Shown here in pieces: positions 23,470 through 34,627 of a DNA stretch of 64,000 bases. Both the position numbers and the translations under genes were made by a program. Below the pieces are notes generated by a model. It had not been told where the DNA came from, ran no database searches, and saw only the letters and a list, made by a program, of their open reading frames with translations. Position 1 is the first letter of the stretch. Each line of letters starts with the position of its first letter. Source of the DNA: Phragmites australis (taxonomy: Eukaryota; Streptophyta; Magnoliopsida; Poales; Poaceae); contig NC_084941.1 in the NCBI RefSeq assembly GCF_958298935.1, positions 12,250,001-12,314,000 on the forward strand, in the 5' to 3' direction.

Positions 23470-23850
23470 AAGTCCCGGGAGAGGGTGCTTGGGGCCATGA
23501 ACAGTGGTCCCCGAGCACCCGAGTTCCCTGATGACCCGAGAAGACCAAGTTCCGGGAGAGGGTGCTCGGGGCCATGAACAGTGGTCCCCGAGCACCCGAG
23601 TTCCCCGATGACAAGAGAAGACAGTTCCGGGAGAGGGTGCTCGAGGCCACGAACAGTAGCCCCCGAGCACCCAAGTTCCCCGAGGACCCGAGCAATCAAG
23701 TTCCGGGAGAGAGTGCTCGGGGCCATGAACAGTGGCCCCAGAGCACCCGAGTTCCCCGAGGACCAAGAGAGGGCATATCCGGGAGAAAGTGCTTGGGGCT
23801 ACGAACAGTAGTCCCCGAGCACTCACAGTTCCCCGAGGGCCTAAGAAGTT
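23470..23850 (+). repeat. Minisatellite of about 77 bp, five units, in LTR copy 1
   Basis: The anchor TCCGGGAGAG (or close) recurs near 23474, 23551, 23625, 23702 and 23778, giving spacings of 77, 74, 77 and 76 bp. Most units carry GGTGCTCGGGG and, after a ~14-base loop, CCCCGAGCACC, an inverted repeat able to form a stem. Confidence 0.9.
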
Positions 23851-24324
23851 TTTCACCAGTAGTCCCCACAAGGGCTCAGCGGTGAGGTGTCAACTGGTGA
23901 GAGGCCCGATGCTGCATTTAAGAGGGCGCGTGGCCTATCACTTCCAACCACTCCCCCCACGCTTGCTGTCAGTTCCTGCCACGGTCTGGCAGGGAGGCGT
24001 GAGGGCATTTAATGCACGGGTTCCATCGCGCGTCATTCGGCGCGCCTCGGGATAACGTCGCAGGGCTTGAGGTGTGACGCCTGCCACTCTGCTGTGTCAG
24101 ACTTGCTCTGACCGGGCGAGCACGCGGGGCTGCTCGGTGACTGCTCGACGGGCCCTCCCCGCTGCTCCCGCTGAAAAGCGGAATGATGACGATGAAGACT
24201 GGACGGGGGCGCGTTTTCAACTCTCCCCGTCACCTCACGCAGCAGCCCATGATAGTTGCTTTCCATTTATGGTACATTGGAACTTGCGCCAATCCTTCCT
24301 AGGCACACCACCGGCCCCGCCAAG

Positions 24325-24332
24325 TATAAAAG
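24325..24332 (+). promoter_or_regulatory. TATA box of LTR copy 1
   Basis: TATAAAAG in a GC-rich setting. It is at the position equivalent to TATATAAG in copy 2, which suggests plus-strand transcription. Confidence 0.6.
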
Positions 24333-26214
24333 AGGGGCGAGCTCCCTGGAGAAGAGGACGAGTTTTGACGGAACACACGAGAGGAGTCTTGAAGAAGACA
24401 GAGGTACAGAGACTTAGACTTGGATCGACCGAAGAACAAGGAGCACGAAACTCTAGACTTAGACAAACATTCTTGTAACACAGCAGATCCTCAGAGAGAC
24501 GTTCTCAGAGCATTTATAGCATACACACAGAAGTAGGGTGTTACGCTCAGTGCGGCCCGAACCTATCTAAAAATCCCCTGAGCATTTACTTCCTCCTGCA
24601 TCCGATCATTCCACTCCACTGCATCTCATTTACTCCCATTTATTTCACTTACGAGGCGAGTTCAGAATCATCCCCCTCGGCCGAATCTCAAAGGGGGTCC
24701 CTCCGGATCCCCGCTTGAGGAGTTCACCCTCTGACACCTGCCATAACCAACTAAACATAAATAACTGGAACCATTATGAACATACATGTAACAAAGACCA
24801 ACTAAATCATCTTCCACATATCCAACCATCAACCACAAGCGAAAACTTTAGGATCAATGTAGATAGACAGAAGCTTGCTCATGACCGAGAGCATGGCATT
24901 TCGAAATATTTTTACACCCTGCAGGGGAATTCTCCTGGACCCACACGACACGAGAACCATACGAATTGTGCCACTCGCTAAAGTGCACACAAGAGGATAC
25001 TCGTGTCAACATTTCACAATAAACCCCGATCATTTGAAACATGCATCGCTCGGTACGGCGGTACTAGAACTACTCCTGGAGCAAACTAGTACCACTACAA
25101 GCCCGCCCGCTCACACCGTCGATGTTCAGATCCCAAATGACCACAACTACAAAGGTATTTGGCTCGCCTTACCATTAGATCGGCATGTGGTGAGTACGGT
25201 AAGTGCTAAAGCCGACTACACCGACGATTGGTGCTTAAACGGCGCAAGCAATCTACGGTGTCCAGTTTCCCCTTCTGACCTACCCAAACACCTCCTAGCA
25301 CCGCCCACGTCTCGTCTCATACTCACCACTCATACAACCATCATCAACCCATATCTAATATTGTGATCATTATGAAAGTAAGTAATGCCTATGCTCGCGA
25401 ACGATGAAACAATTCACCACTCGACTTCTACCGAATGACCTATGCATTGCTAAGCATTTTGATTTAACTTGTAATCTAGACACCAACAACATAGTCAAGG
25501 CGACAAGGAAAGGATGAACAACAATTCAAGGTAGAAGTAATGCATTCAACATAGGATCTACCCACTCGTACCCGATCTCGACTCGACACATGCAAATATA
25601 TATAAGCATAGTTTATCAATTTTAGACTTCATTCAATTGAACAATGGTGCAATATGCTTAGTTGCTTGCCTTGCTGCTCTGGTGACTGCCTATAATTACC
25701 TAAACAACACTCGCAGAATTCCAGTAGGTTGGCATCGTTTTCAACCACAGGGGTCTCCCACTCCGGCTCCTTGTTCACTAAAGAAGAGCGCATGCAATGA
25801 TGAGCATGAGTAAAATGCAATAATGCATGCTACAATATGCATATAATGAATTGCCATAAAATATACCATATAAAGCATGAAAACATTATTCCTAGCTAGA
25901 ACAAGTCATAAGGAGACTAGCAAAATTGGTTTCGCTAATTTTGGACTTGTAGAGAATTAAAGGTGAATTAATGAAGTCTCAGCCTAATTAATTAATCTTA
26001 GAAATTTAATTAACTATTAATGGCTGGTGACATTTAACAGGTAGAGGAGGTTATTATGAAGCCAACAAAATTGGTTTCATAATTTTTTAAGCTCGTATGA
26101 ATTAACTATGAATTTTACAAGCTATCAGCAAAGGTAGACAAACAGGAAAAACCTATGATGAACAGTATATCCGGACTAACCGGGTTGGGCCGGACACTTT
26201 GGGTTCCGGAGTCT

Positions 26215-26345
26215 CTAGGTGATCCTCCAGGCGGGGGTCCTCTGTCATCTTCGGCTGGGACCGTCAGGATACTCCAAGTTGACCTCCGCGAGGGGGTTTT
26301 CTGTCATTTTCGGCTAGGGCCGCCCGGATACTCCGGGTTGATCCG
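26215..26345 (+). repeat. Two imperfect ~60-bp tandem units left of LTR copy 2
   Basis: Both units contain GGGG(G)T..(T/C)CTGTCAT(C/T)TTCGGCT followed by GGATACTCC. They belong to the older sequence into which LTR copy 2 inserted. Confidence 0.6.
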
Positions 26346-26464
26346 GATACTCGAGGTTTGTCGGTGACATGGGAACCAAGGGTTCTCGAGTCCCGAGGCC
26401 AGGACAGCAATGTGCCATGTGGCGCCCTTCCTCGGGGATTATCTTCTCGAGGTTTGAGAAGACC

Positions 26465-26925
26465 AAGTTCCGGGAGAGGGTGCTCGGGGCCATGAACAGT
26501 GGTCCTCAAGCACCCGAGTTCCCTGATGACCCGAGAAGACCAAGTTCCGGGAGAGGGTGCTCAAGGCCATGAACAGTGGTCCCCGAATACCCGAGTTCCC
26601 TGATGACTCGAGAAGACCAAGTTCCGGGAAGAGGGTGCTCGGGGCCATGAACAGTGGTCCCCGAGCACCCGAGTTCCCCGATGACAAGTGAAGTCACAGT
26701 ACCGGGAGAGGGTGCTTGGGGTCACGAACAGTGGTCCCCGAGCACTAGAGTTCCCCGAGGACCCGAGCAGTACAGTACCGGGAGAGGGCGCTCGGGGTCA
26801 CGAACAGTGGTCCCCGAGTACCCAAGTTCCCTGAGGACCAAGAAAAGAGCATATCCGGGAGAGAGTACTCGGGGTAGTGAATAGTAGCCCCCGAGCACTC
26901 ACAGTTCCCTGAGGGCCTGAGAAGT
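26465..26925 (+). repeat. Minisatellite of about 77 bp, six units, in LTR copy 2
   Basis: The anchor (T/A)CCGGGA(G/A)AG recurs near 26469, 26546, 26623, 26701, 26777 and 26854, with spacings of 76-78 bp. This is one more unit than in copy 1. Units again carry the GGTGCTCGGGG / CCCCGAGCACC-type inverted repeat. Confidence 0.9.
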
Positions 26926-27395
26926 CCTTCACCGATGGTTCCCACAAGGGCTCAGCGGTGAGACTTCAACTGGTGAGAGGCCCGATGCTGCATTTAAGAG
27001 GGCACGTGGCCTGTCACTTCCAACCACTCCCCCCACGCCCGCTGTCAGTCCCTGCCACGGCCTGGCAGGGAGGCGTGGGGACATTTAATGCACGGGTCCC
27101 ATCTCGCGTCATCCGGCGCACCTCAGGATAACATCGCAGGACTCGAGGCACGCCGCCTGTCGCCCTGCTGTGTCAAACCTGCTCTGACCGGGCGGGCACG
27201 CGGGGCTGCTCGGTGGCTGCCCGATGGGCCCCCCGCAGTACTCGCCGAAAAGCAGAATGACGACAAACAAGACCGGATAGGGGTGCATTTTCAACCCTCC
27301 CCGTCACCTCACGCAGCACCTATGATGGTTGCTTTCCATTTATGATGCCTTGGAACTTGCGCCATCCTTTCTGGGCATGCTACCGCCCTGACGAG

Positions 27396-27403
27396 TATAT
27401 AAG
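27396..27403 (+). promoter_or_regulatory. TATA box of LTR copy 2
   Basis: TATATAAG, preceded by GACGAG and followed by CGGGGCGGG. It aligns with the TATA box of copy 1. Confidence 0.6.
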
Positions 27404-28675
27404 CGGGGCGGGCTCCCCGGAGAAGAAGACACGGAACACATCGACGAGTCTTAGGCAACACACAAGACAGAGAAGGTGGAGACTTAGACTTGGATCAACC
27501 GAAGAACAAGGAGCGCGAAGCTCTAGACTTAGACAAACATTCTTGTAACACAGCAGATCCTCAGAGAGACATTCGCATAGCATTTATAGCATACACACAT
27601 GAGTAGGGTGTTACGCTTAGTGCGGCCAGAACCTGTCTAAAAATCTCCTGAGCATTTACTTACTCCTGCATCCGATCATTCCACCCCACCTGCATCTCAT
27701 TTACTCTCATTTATTTCACCTACGAAGCAGGTTCAGAATCATACCCCCGGCCGAATCTCAAAGGGGGTCCCTTCGGATCCCTGCTTGAGGAGTTCACCCT
27801 CCGACAGGGTTGCTCCAGAACAACCGTTTTGAGGGCAAAAATTAGCCAGTTTGATTTGGGAGCCTCTCTAAGCCAAAGGGGAACATGTTTGGGATAGTTC
27901 ATGGGGTTCAGAATTCACTCATTAACCTAGCAACTCGATTCCTAACTCAAAACTCATCCAAATCCTTTAATTCACCCCAAAACTCAAGAACACCATAACA
28001 TCATAACATAAGCTCCAAACTCAAAATCGACCAACCAAATCATGTATTCTTGCCATGGAAAACCTAAGAGACTTACCCAAGATGGTTGTGGAGTTGGGTG
28101 ATCATTGGGTGATAGAGGAAATGGAGGAAATCGCCCGGGAGATGAAGAAATCCGGTGTTCCTCACGTTTCTACCCTAAACACCAAAAGACACCAAAATAA
28201 GCTTGAATCCTTTGGGAAAACGAAAACAAATTGGAGAGATGGATAGCTTACGAGCCCGTGATCGTGGAAGTATCACATGCATACCTTGATCTTGCTCCTA
28301 GAGAGAAAAATCCGAGGAGAAAGAGAGAGCTTGAGGGAGAGTGAGAGAGAGGCAGCAGCAGCAGCTTTGTTGCTCAGGTGAGGGCATGGGGAGTGAGGGA
28401 GGAGAGAGAGAGGGAGTAGGTGGTGCTGCCCCTTTTAGTGGTTGGGATGGTAGGGCCACTTGTGGGGCCCACGTGTTGGAGAAAATGGGTCTATTTTAAC
28501 TGCAAATTCTATTCTTTTCTCTCCTAAATTTATTTATCTTATCCAAATGATTTTAAACGAATTGCTTTATGTTACAAAACAAAATCACACAAAATTAAAC
28601 ATAATGCTTAAGAAGCATATTTATGCTTAATTATGTAATTACAGATTTTGGGATGTGACAAATAGAGAGTTGAGA

Positions 28676-28716
28676 GAGAATTGAGAGTGAAAGTCAGTAT
28701 ATATTTTATTGATTGA

Positions 28717-28728
<12 letters not shown>
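28676..28728 (+). repeat. Direct repeat left of the pararetrovirus fragment
   Basis: GAATTGAGAGTGAAAG(T)C..TATATATTTTATTGATTGATCTCTCTC-type sequence, repeated in the same orientation at 30032-30080. The left copy runs straight into the (AT)n tract. Confidence 0.85.

Positions 28729-28783
<55 letters not shown>
28729..28783. repeat. (AT)n microsatellite, about 27 units
   Basis: Uninterrupted alternating AT of 55 bases. The AT-rich viral-like sequence begins directly to its right. Confidence 0.97.
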
Positions 28784-28784
<1 letters not shown>

Positions 28785-29935
28785 CTTTGCGAATATAATA
28801 TCAAAACATTATTATAGCGGAAGATCCTGAGTTAGGATATACTTGATTACATACTGAAAGATTAAGAGAAATAGAAAAATTAACACTCACTAACTGGAAA
28901 GGCATAAAGAAACTTTCATAACATCATCTATATAATGGAACTACCACAAAACAAGGTTATAATAAAGGAGTAGTAGAAAGGTGATCCTCTAGGAACTATG
29001 ATATTTGATGAATATAAAAAGAAAATTGACGGCAATGTGGTAAATTTGTCTCAAGCTATAACATTTGTGTTTAAGCAATTAAGAAAAATTTGCACAAACA
29101 TACAAGCATAGAGATCCATGAAGTATTCAGAGTATAATTTCTATAAGAAAATAGTCCAAATACCCTTAGCTTATGGAAAGGATAGACCTAGAACTAAGAT
29201 CCACTATAAAACTCAAAACAGAGGAAGAAACAATTTGAAGACAAGAAGAAGATATTTTCCAAGAAGGTCAGATAATAAAGCATCATTTTGCATAAAAGGA
29301 ATGTAAGACATTATAATTCTAAGAAAAATTATGATAGAACATGTAGATGCTTTATATGCAATTATCCAGATCATTTAAGTAAAACATGACCAAATAAAGA
29401 CCAAAAAAGATATTCAAGAAAATACAAAGAACAAGAAAGAGTGCTAACAATATATAGTGTGAATGAAAATATATTAGTATGTGATGATGAGATAAATGAT
29501 GACGAGTCCATATATTCAATTATAGAAACAAATGGAATTGAAAATAATGAAGAAGAATATGAGTCAAGTAATGATGAATTAAATTTAATAGATGAATTAG
29601 CTGGGTTGAAGGTTGAGATGATGAACCAATTAGAATGTGAATATGATTGGATTAGAGGAAAAGGAGATTATAATATAAAATGTGCATTTTGTATTTACTA
29701 TCCAAGCCAAGAAAACAGAGCGACGTGCAGCTTATGTTTAAAGCAGGCATGTTCTGAATGCTTAAAGGCAAAAAAGCAAAGGTGGAGGAAGGAGATAGAA
29801 TTAGAATCAGATGAAATAATATTAGCTAATAGAGTAAGGACTTTAGAAAAAATATATAGACAAATTGGGAGATTAAATGAAGAAATTAGGAGCTAGAAGA
29901 CAAGGCAGAACCTTATCTAGAGATTTGATTTTTTT
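28784..29935 (+). pseudogene. Endogenous plant pararetrovirus (Caulimoviridae-like) fragment, coat/zinc-finger region
   Basis: Very AT-rich sequence unlike its neighbours. Readable pieces on the plus strand include a basic segment (29118-29306), then across a frame break a CCHC-type knuckle beginning CRCFICNYPDH (about 29349-29390). An acidic frame follows (29441-29896), with a second cysteine cluster CAFC...CSLC....CSEC near 29683-29760 and a coiled-coil-like end. A CCHC knuckle followed by a downstream cysteine cluster and acidic spacer is typical of coat-protein regions of bacilliform plant pararetroviruses and their endogenous relatives. Reverse transcriptase and movement regions are absent. 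Stops and frame changes make it non-functional. The family call rests on motif layout, AT content and the AT-repeat junction, not on a database match. Confidence 0.6.
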
Positions 29936-30031
29936 ATACTATTTAAAAGTTACTGTTCACCTTTTACTATTATTCGATCATTACAAGTTGGCGAAACCAA
30001 CAACTAGCTGACTACACAACAATCGGGCAAG

Positions 30032-30080
30032 AATTGAGAGTGAAACTCATTATATATTTTATTGATTGATCTCTCTCAAA
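30032..30080 (+). repeat. Direct repeat right of the pararetrovirus fragment
   Basis: Second copy of the 28676-28728 sequence. After CTCTCTC it continues AAACATGTTGAATGGG instead of (AT)n. Confidence 0.85.
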
Positions 30081-30605
30081 CATGTTGAATGGGTAAGTTC
30101 ATGTCCATTCGGAAGGCATCCCTTTCGAACGAACAACTCCCGGAAGGGGCATGAGGCAATTGATCATCTTTGTGCCCCTTGATCAATCCCGTTATCTGTA
30201 TAGATTAAATTGATGATTCCTCTAAAAACCCTATAGGAAAAATATGAGAAAAAAATATAATTGTAATATTATGGCATATATATATATATATATTCTTGTA
30301 TTATTATTGCCTCATTAAAAACTTTATATGAGAAACAAAATTTGGTAAACTCATAAAGGAAAATAGTGCAATATATGTATGTTGTGAAGATTATTAACAT
30401 ATTACATATCATGAGTTTACACTGAACTTTGCAAATCCTGGAGTCTTCACATACCAATTCCATGAACATATTTTTGGAATGTAGACTTCGGTAGAGACTT
30501 TGTGAATAGATTTGCAAGATTATCATAAGATTTTGTTTGCAAAATTTCTATCTCTTCATTTTTCTATAATTCATGATGATAGAATAATTTTGGAGCGATA
30601 TGTTT
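30081..30605 (-). mobile_element. Ty1-copia 3' end: RNase H C-terminus and adjoining LTR sequence (minus strand)
   Basis: On the minus strand, 30590-30420 reads as a decayed copia RNase H end, with traces of the family's ADLFTKSL...F....GM.RL pattern (here DLQIYSQSLYRS and F.ELVCEDSR across frame slips). Sequence to its left (30270-30081) looks like the non-coding tail and LTR start. The copy is heavily decayed. Confidence 0.55.
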
Positions 30606-31600
30606 TTGAAAGTGAATCTAGCACCTAAGTGTGGTTTTGGTAATTAATGACAATACCTATGGACTAACAATTATGTTGAGAATTGTTTGTAGAATGTTCC
30701 ATAGGTGATGCATGATTAATAGAGAATGGTTTCATTGAGGAATGCCATGAAGATCAAGAGATATGCATCGAAGGAGAAGCTAGAGTGGAAGACATCTTGA
30801 ATGTTGAGGATGGTCTTAATAAGATTGACAAGAAGCATGAAGCTAGGCAAAGCTACTTGCGGAGGTCAAGTAACTTAAGGTATAAAGTTATCAATAAAGT
30901 TCTACGGACTAACCCATGTGCTTTATACTTGAGAGTGAGTTGGGGTTAGGATCCATAAGAAGGTATGAGTTGAATTTAGATATCCAATATGCCAAGAGTG
31001 AAGAACAAAGATTGGACTCCATATATGATAAAGTAAATTTATTGAAGACGCCAGATATAAAGTAGTTTTCTATGGCAAGACGGTGAAGGGCAAACGATGC
31101 TCAGCTGCGATGGACCACCGGTAGTGAAGGGCAAGTGAAGGGCTTGACGCCGAAGGACCAAGGCGGTGGCGAAAGGCGGGTGAAGGGTTTGCGCCAATGG
31201 GCCGTGTGAGGCCATGGAAAGCTAATAGTGATTCGCATCAATCACATGAAGAATCAAGAGGAGATGGAATGAGAATTATATGAACGTTGGCAACCCTCAA
31301 GGTTTGAAACAAAGAAGTGGTACTTGAAGGTATTCAAAGGCTCAAAGTGGTTCAAACGAGTTTTTTGTTTGAATTTGAGTATAGATATGCCGTACTATTA
31401 AGAGAGATGAAACGTAGAATATTTTGACGTGTCTTAGTGCTGAAGAGTATCTAACCAATCCAAAGTGAGAGACACAAAAACACCCACGAATATCGGGTAG
31501 TGCTAACTTGAGGTTGTGTTGAGAGTTCACTTTAGGAATCCGGTGCCGAAAGTGTGAAAGTGTCCGAATCGGGTCTGCTGTGCTGATTTCGAAAGTGTGG
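30606..31600 (+). mobile_element. Copia LTR fragment (SIRE/Opie-type look)
   Basis: Begins with GAATCTAGCACCTAAGTGTG followed by GTTTTGGTAATTAATGACAA, the hallmark start of maize Opie/Ji-type copia LTRs. The rest is non-coding with GAAGGGC-type short repeats near 31085-31190. No primer-binding site was found at its right edge, so the boundary with the next segment is approximate. Confidence 0.6.
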
Positions 31601-31620
31601 AAGTTCTGGGTTAATCCATC

Positions 31621-32330
31621 ATGTTGCTTGAAGACGCTCATCTCATTTGTACTACACTTAAAGAAAGATATGACAAACCCAAATGTGATGGAGAAGAACT
31701 TCCTTTGGAGGTGTCAATTGAGGATTGCTCAACTTCATCAACACGTCATGAAGAGCCTCAAATGATTTCCTCCATCGACCAAAGTGGTCTTGCCGCAAAA
31801 ACTGCCTCACCCACATACAACTCGAAGCAAGGTAATGAAATGGTGAGTGGGATTAGTAAGTATCCAAGTCTCTCTCTAGACTTTAACAACACTTGCAATG
31901 AAATTTCTATATCTGCTAGTGTTGTTAACCCTTGCATATCATCTAGTGCAAAATTGCATATATATCATGATGATATGGTTAATCGTCCTCATTGTAATGC
32001 ATCTATTTCTATTAGTATTTGTGAGACTAATATTTTGAAGGAAATAGAAGCTTATTTGAGACAAAGCTTAGATGGAAAGGCCACAAGGAAAATCAAGAAG
32101 AGATGTCTACCTAGAAGAAGATAAAGGACAAACAAGATGTGTTATACATGTCAGCAATATAGACATTATTGTATGGATTGTCCTCAACTTGGAAGTGAAT
32201 CATCCACTCCTCCAAGGTGCTCATTCCCTCGCACCAATTCTCCTATGTGCCTTATAGCAAAAGGTAAAAAGAAATTGGTAAGTGAGGTTAATAATTTTAA
32301 TGCTAGTGATTTTTCTTCCATTTTGGCCCA
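31621..32330 (+). pseudogene. Retrotransposon gag fragment with CCHC zinc knuckle
   Basis: An open frame of 167 codons (31621-32124) continues after a frame shift into CYTCQQYRHYCMDC (about 32140-32180), a CX2CX4HX4C knuckle as in retrotransposon gag nucleocapsid. The upstream part is Ser/Thr/Ile-rich and unlike known gag cores that I can recall. No protease or reverse transcriptase follows. The class (copia or other) is unresolved. Confidence 0.6.
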
Positions 32331-32334
32331 CCCT

Positions 32335-32838
32335 TCTTTCTTCCCCTGGCCGAAGCCTGTTGGGCAGCCCGAGCCGACCTCCTTCACCTCCCTCCCGTCT
32401 GGCCGCCTTTTAGGGCTGAGCATGTGTCCTTCCCCACCTCCCCACTTGGGTTGTCCGAAGGCAAGGCCCAGCTGCTGCTCTGTCCGCCTCCCCGGTTGGG
32501 GCCCCTAACCAAAAGCTGCCTTCACATCGAATGTCACCGCCATGTAGGCCCCGTGCCATCTTCCTCCTCCGACCCGAGCTGAAACCCGCGCCGCCTGACT
32601 CGGATATGACACTACCACCTCCTTGAGCCCAAATCCCAATGACCCCCCGGCCTTATCCGACTCCCTCGTGGGTGTTTTCCCCGCCTATATAAGTACGACC
32701 CCCCCTCTTTCGATCTGTTTCGCCAACCCTAGCCCACCACCGCCCACCACCTTAGTCGCCTCGACCGAGCTTGCCACCGGTCAAATCCGTCACCCTTTGC
32801 TCTGTCCAAGCCGCCCGTGAGCTTCATCGTCACCCACC
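32335..32838 (+). promoter_or_regulatory. GC-rich, promoter-like block with TATA box
   Basis: An abrupt change to GC-rich, C-rich sequence. CCTATATAAGTAC (TATATAAG at 32696-32703) is followed by a CT-rich leader with AACCCTAGCCCACC, like a plant 5' UTR. No downstream coding exon follows before the gypsy LTR starts at about 32842. It may be a captured host promoter or the proximal part of another repeat. Confidence 0.4.
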
Positions 32839-32841
32839 GAG

Positions 32842-33046
32842 TGTGGGCCAGAGGCCATGTAAGGAACACTATTAAAGGGGCGAGAGAGCGTGGAGAGGAA
32901 GCTGACGAGGATATGCACTACTCTTCAAACTCTATCTTCCTCTGTTCTTGCTGAATCCAACCTATGAAGCTATGCTTGCTATCCCAGCCCCAAATTCTCT
33001 GCTATTCCTCTCTTGAAAATCCCTCTAGTCCAAGTAGTCTCTAACA
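32842..33046 (+). mobile_element. 5' LTR of gypsy element, truncated (205 bp)
   Basis: TGTGGGCCAGAGG...CTAACA matches 38011-38215 with few mismatches. The first 143 bp of the 3' LTR (37868-38010) have no counterpart here, so the 5' LTR has lost its left end. Confidence 0.88.
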
Positions 33047-33049
33047 ACC

Positions 33050-33059
33050 TGGTATCAGA
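33050..33059 (+). other. Primer-binding site of the gypsy element
   Basis: TGGTATCAGA, complementary to initiator-Met tRNA, 3 bases after the 5' LTR. Confidence 0.85.
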
Positions 33060-33128
33060 TTCGTTAGCATCCTAGAGATCCCCGAGTACCTCCATCGTCC
33101 CACCTACTGCACCAAGCAACAACAGAAG

Positions 33129-34610
33129 ATGCATCAACTCGAGGAAGAGATGAAGGCCGTGGGCGATCGGATCGATGGCATTGAGTCCAAGCTCGAAGGT
33201 GAGATGCACACCATGGGTGCGCGAATCGAGTCCAAGCTCGGCGTCCTCGACACCATCGTCGCGTCCCTTAAAGGGATCTCGATGTGCATGGCGGATTTTG
33301 GTGCCTGGAAGCCATCCATGGAGGCCAAGGTCGAGGAGTTGAGATCGGATATCGAGACCATCAAGCAGTCTGCGGGTGCTCCTCCTGCACCCGCGCCCGC
33401 TACCCCGCCTCCACCACCTACATTTCCGTCCCCATCCAATGCCTTCCATGACCCGTTTCAGGTGTCCGCACCTCAAGGAGTTCACCCATCACCCGCTCGT
33501 CCTCCTCCGAGCGCGTTCTCTAGAGACGGATTACTCGGCCCATTTGGGCACTGCGATGATATTCATCACCGGAGGGTCGCGCATAGGCAGGTTACCAACT
33601 ATGCGCTACATGCGGTCACAGGTGCGACCGAAAACCTCACCTCCAATTATCCTTCATTTGTTCGCCATGACAATGCTGCTCGTGCCGAATTGTTTCCTCC
33701 TGATGGGTCTCAGTTTTTTGGCATGTCTCGGTCGAAATTCGATTTTCCTCAATTTGATGGCTCTCATCCAAAAATTTGGCAAACAAAATGTGAAACCTAT
33801 TTCGAAGTTTGTGGTATTGCAGCCAATTTATGGGTTCGCATGGCCACGATGCACTTTGTGGGTAATGCTGCCCATTGGGCTCAATTTGCTAAACACCGTA
33901 TTCGTAAGGCTAGCTGGGCACAACTCTGCTCTTGGGTTTCTGATAGATTCGGTCGTGATCAATACCAACAGTTGATTCGTCAACTTTTTCATTTGCGTCA
34001 GTCAAGTTCCGTAGCAGATTACATTAAACAATTTGAAGCACTAATGGAACAATTGCTTTCCTACAGCAAAATAATTGATAACATGTATTTTGTTACTCAT
34101 TTTGTTGATGGTTTACGCGATGACATTTGCACCGTTGTTCTTGTGCATCGACCTCGCGACTTGGATACTGCTATTGCTCTTGCTGGCTTGTAGGAAGAAG
34201 CTAGTGAGGGTGCCCGGCAATCTCTACAAGTGAAAGCAGAACCTGCCCCTTCTCTGAAGCTCCATCAAGGCCCCCTACCCCATGGCCTCTGCCTCCTCCA
34301 CCAATCAAGTCGTGATCCACCTTCAGCGAACTTATTTATGACAAGAAGAGCGCTGAAGCGGCTCGAGCACCTGGCGTGGCTGACAAACTCGACGCTCTAC
34401 GCGCCTATTGTCGAGCGCGCGGTCTTTGCTATAAATGTTGCGAGAAATGGTCTCACAATCATCGCTGTGCTACCACGGTCCAGATCCATGTGCTGGAGGA
34501 AATTTTGGACTTCATGCAAATCATTGATTCAGCTAACGAAGACGTGCCAGTAGCCAATGCTATCTCTGATGTAGTCCTCATGGCTATCTCCAAACATGCC
34601 ATCTAAGGTT
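33129..34610 (+). pseudogene. Ty3-gypsy gag (coiled coil, capsid, zinc knuckle), broken
   Basis: The first frame, 33129-34193, has an N-terminal heptad-rich region (MHQLEEEMKAVGDRIDGIES-like), a Pro-rich linker, and a capsid domain from about 33720 (FPQFDGSHPKIW...YF...WAQFAKH, then a F..LRQ....YI..FE pattern). A TAG stop ends it at 34191-34193. The knuckle CYKCCEKWSHNHRC follows at about 34428-34469 in another frame. The length and order are normal for gag of a chromodomain gypsy element. The stop and frameshift make it inactive. Confidence 0.88.
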
Positions 34611-34627
34611 CGCATGCTCCCTGTACT

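Larger units (their letters stand above)
23364..24735 (+). mobile_element. LTR of a gypsy-like element, copy 1 (1372 bp)
   Basis: Starts TGTCGGTGACATGG and ends CACCCTCTGACA. It shares its whole layout with copy 2 (26359-27806): a hairpin-forming minisatellite near the 5' side, a GC-rich centre, a TATA box, and the 3' AAGGGGGTCCC(T/C)...GAGTTCACCCTC block. No internal gag/pol is attached, so it behaves as a solo LTR. The flanking pentamers CTTAC and CCTGC match only partly. Confidence 0.8.
26359..27806 (+). mobile_element. Solo LTR of the same gypsy-like family, copy 2 (1448 bp)
   Basis: TGTCGGTGACATGG...CACCCTCCGACA. Flanks AGGTT (26354-26358) and GGGTT (27807-27811) agree at 4 of 5 positions, consistent with an aged 5-bp target-site duplication. 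No internal region is present, hence a solo LTR. Confidence 0.85.
22741..28662 (-). mobile_element. Old LTR-type repeat (minus strand), split by two younger LTR insertions
   Basis: Outer pieces are about 22741-23363, 24736-26358 and 27807-28662. The right end GATTTTGGGATGTGACA corresponds to the end of the solo LTR at 59822 (AAATCAGGGTGTGACA). An internal block with TCATGACCG(A/C)GAGCA and TTTTACAC(C/T)CTGCAG is shared with about 57010-57060. It is therefore a relative of that LTR family, with TGTCACATCCC as its 5' end on the minus strand. The left end is not certain. No protein-coding gene is supported in it. Confidence 0.6.

Noticed and set aside
23338..23885. Repetitive proteins encoded on both strands of the LTR minisatellite
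   Set aside because: The unit length is not a constant multiple of three and frames are open in several registers. The pattern comes from the repeat, not from coding selection.
24875..25366. 163-codon plus-strand frame
   Set aside because: It lies within an LTR-type repeat related to 56454-59822 and shows no domain or splice context.
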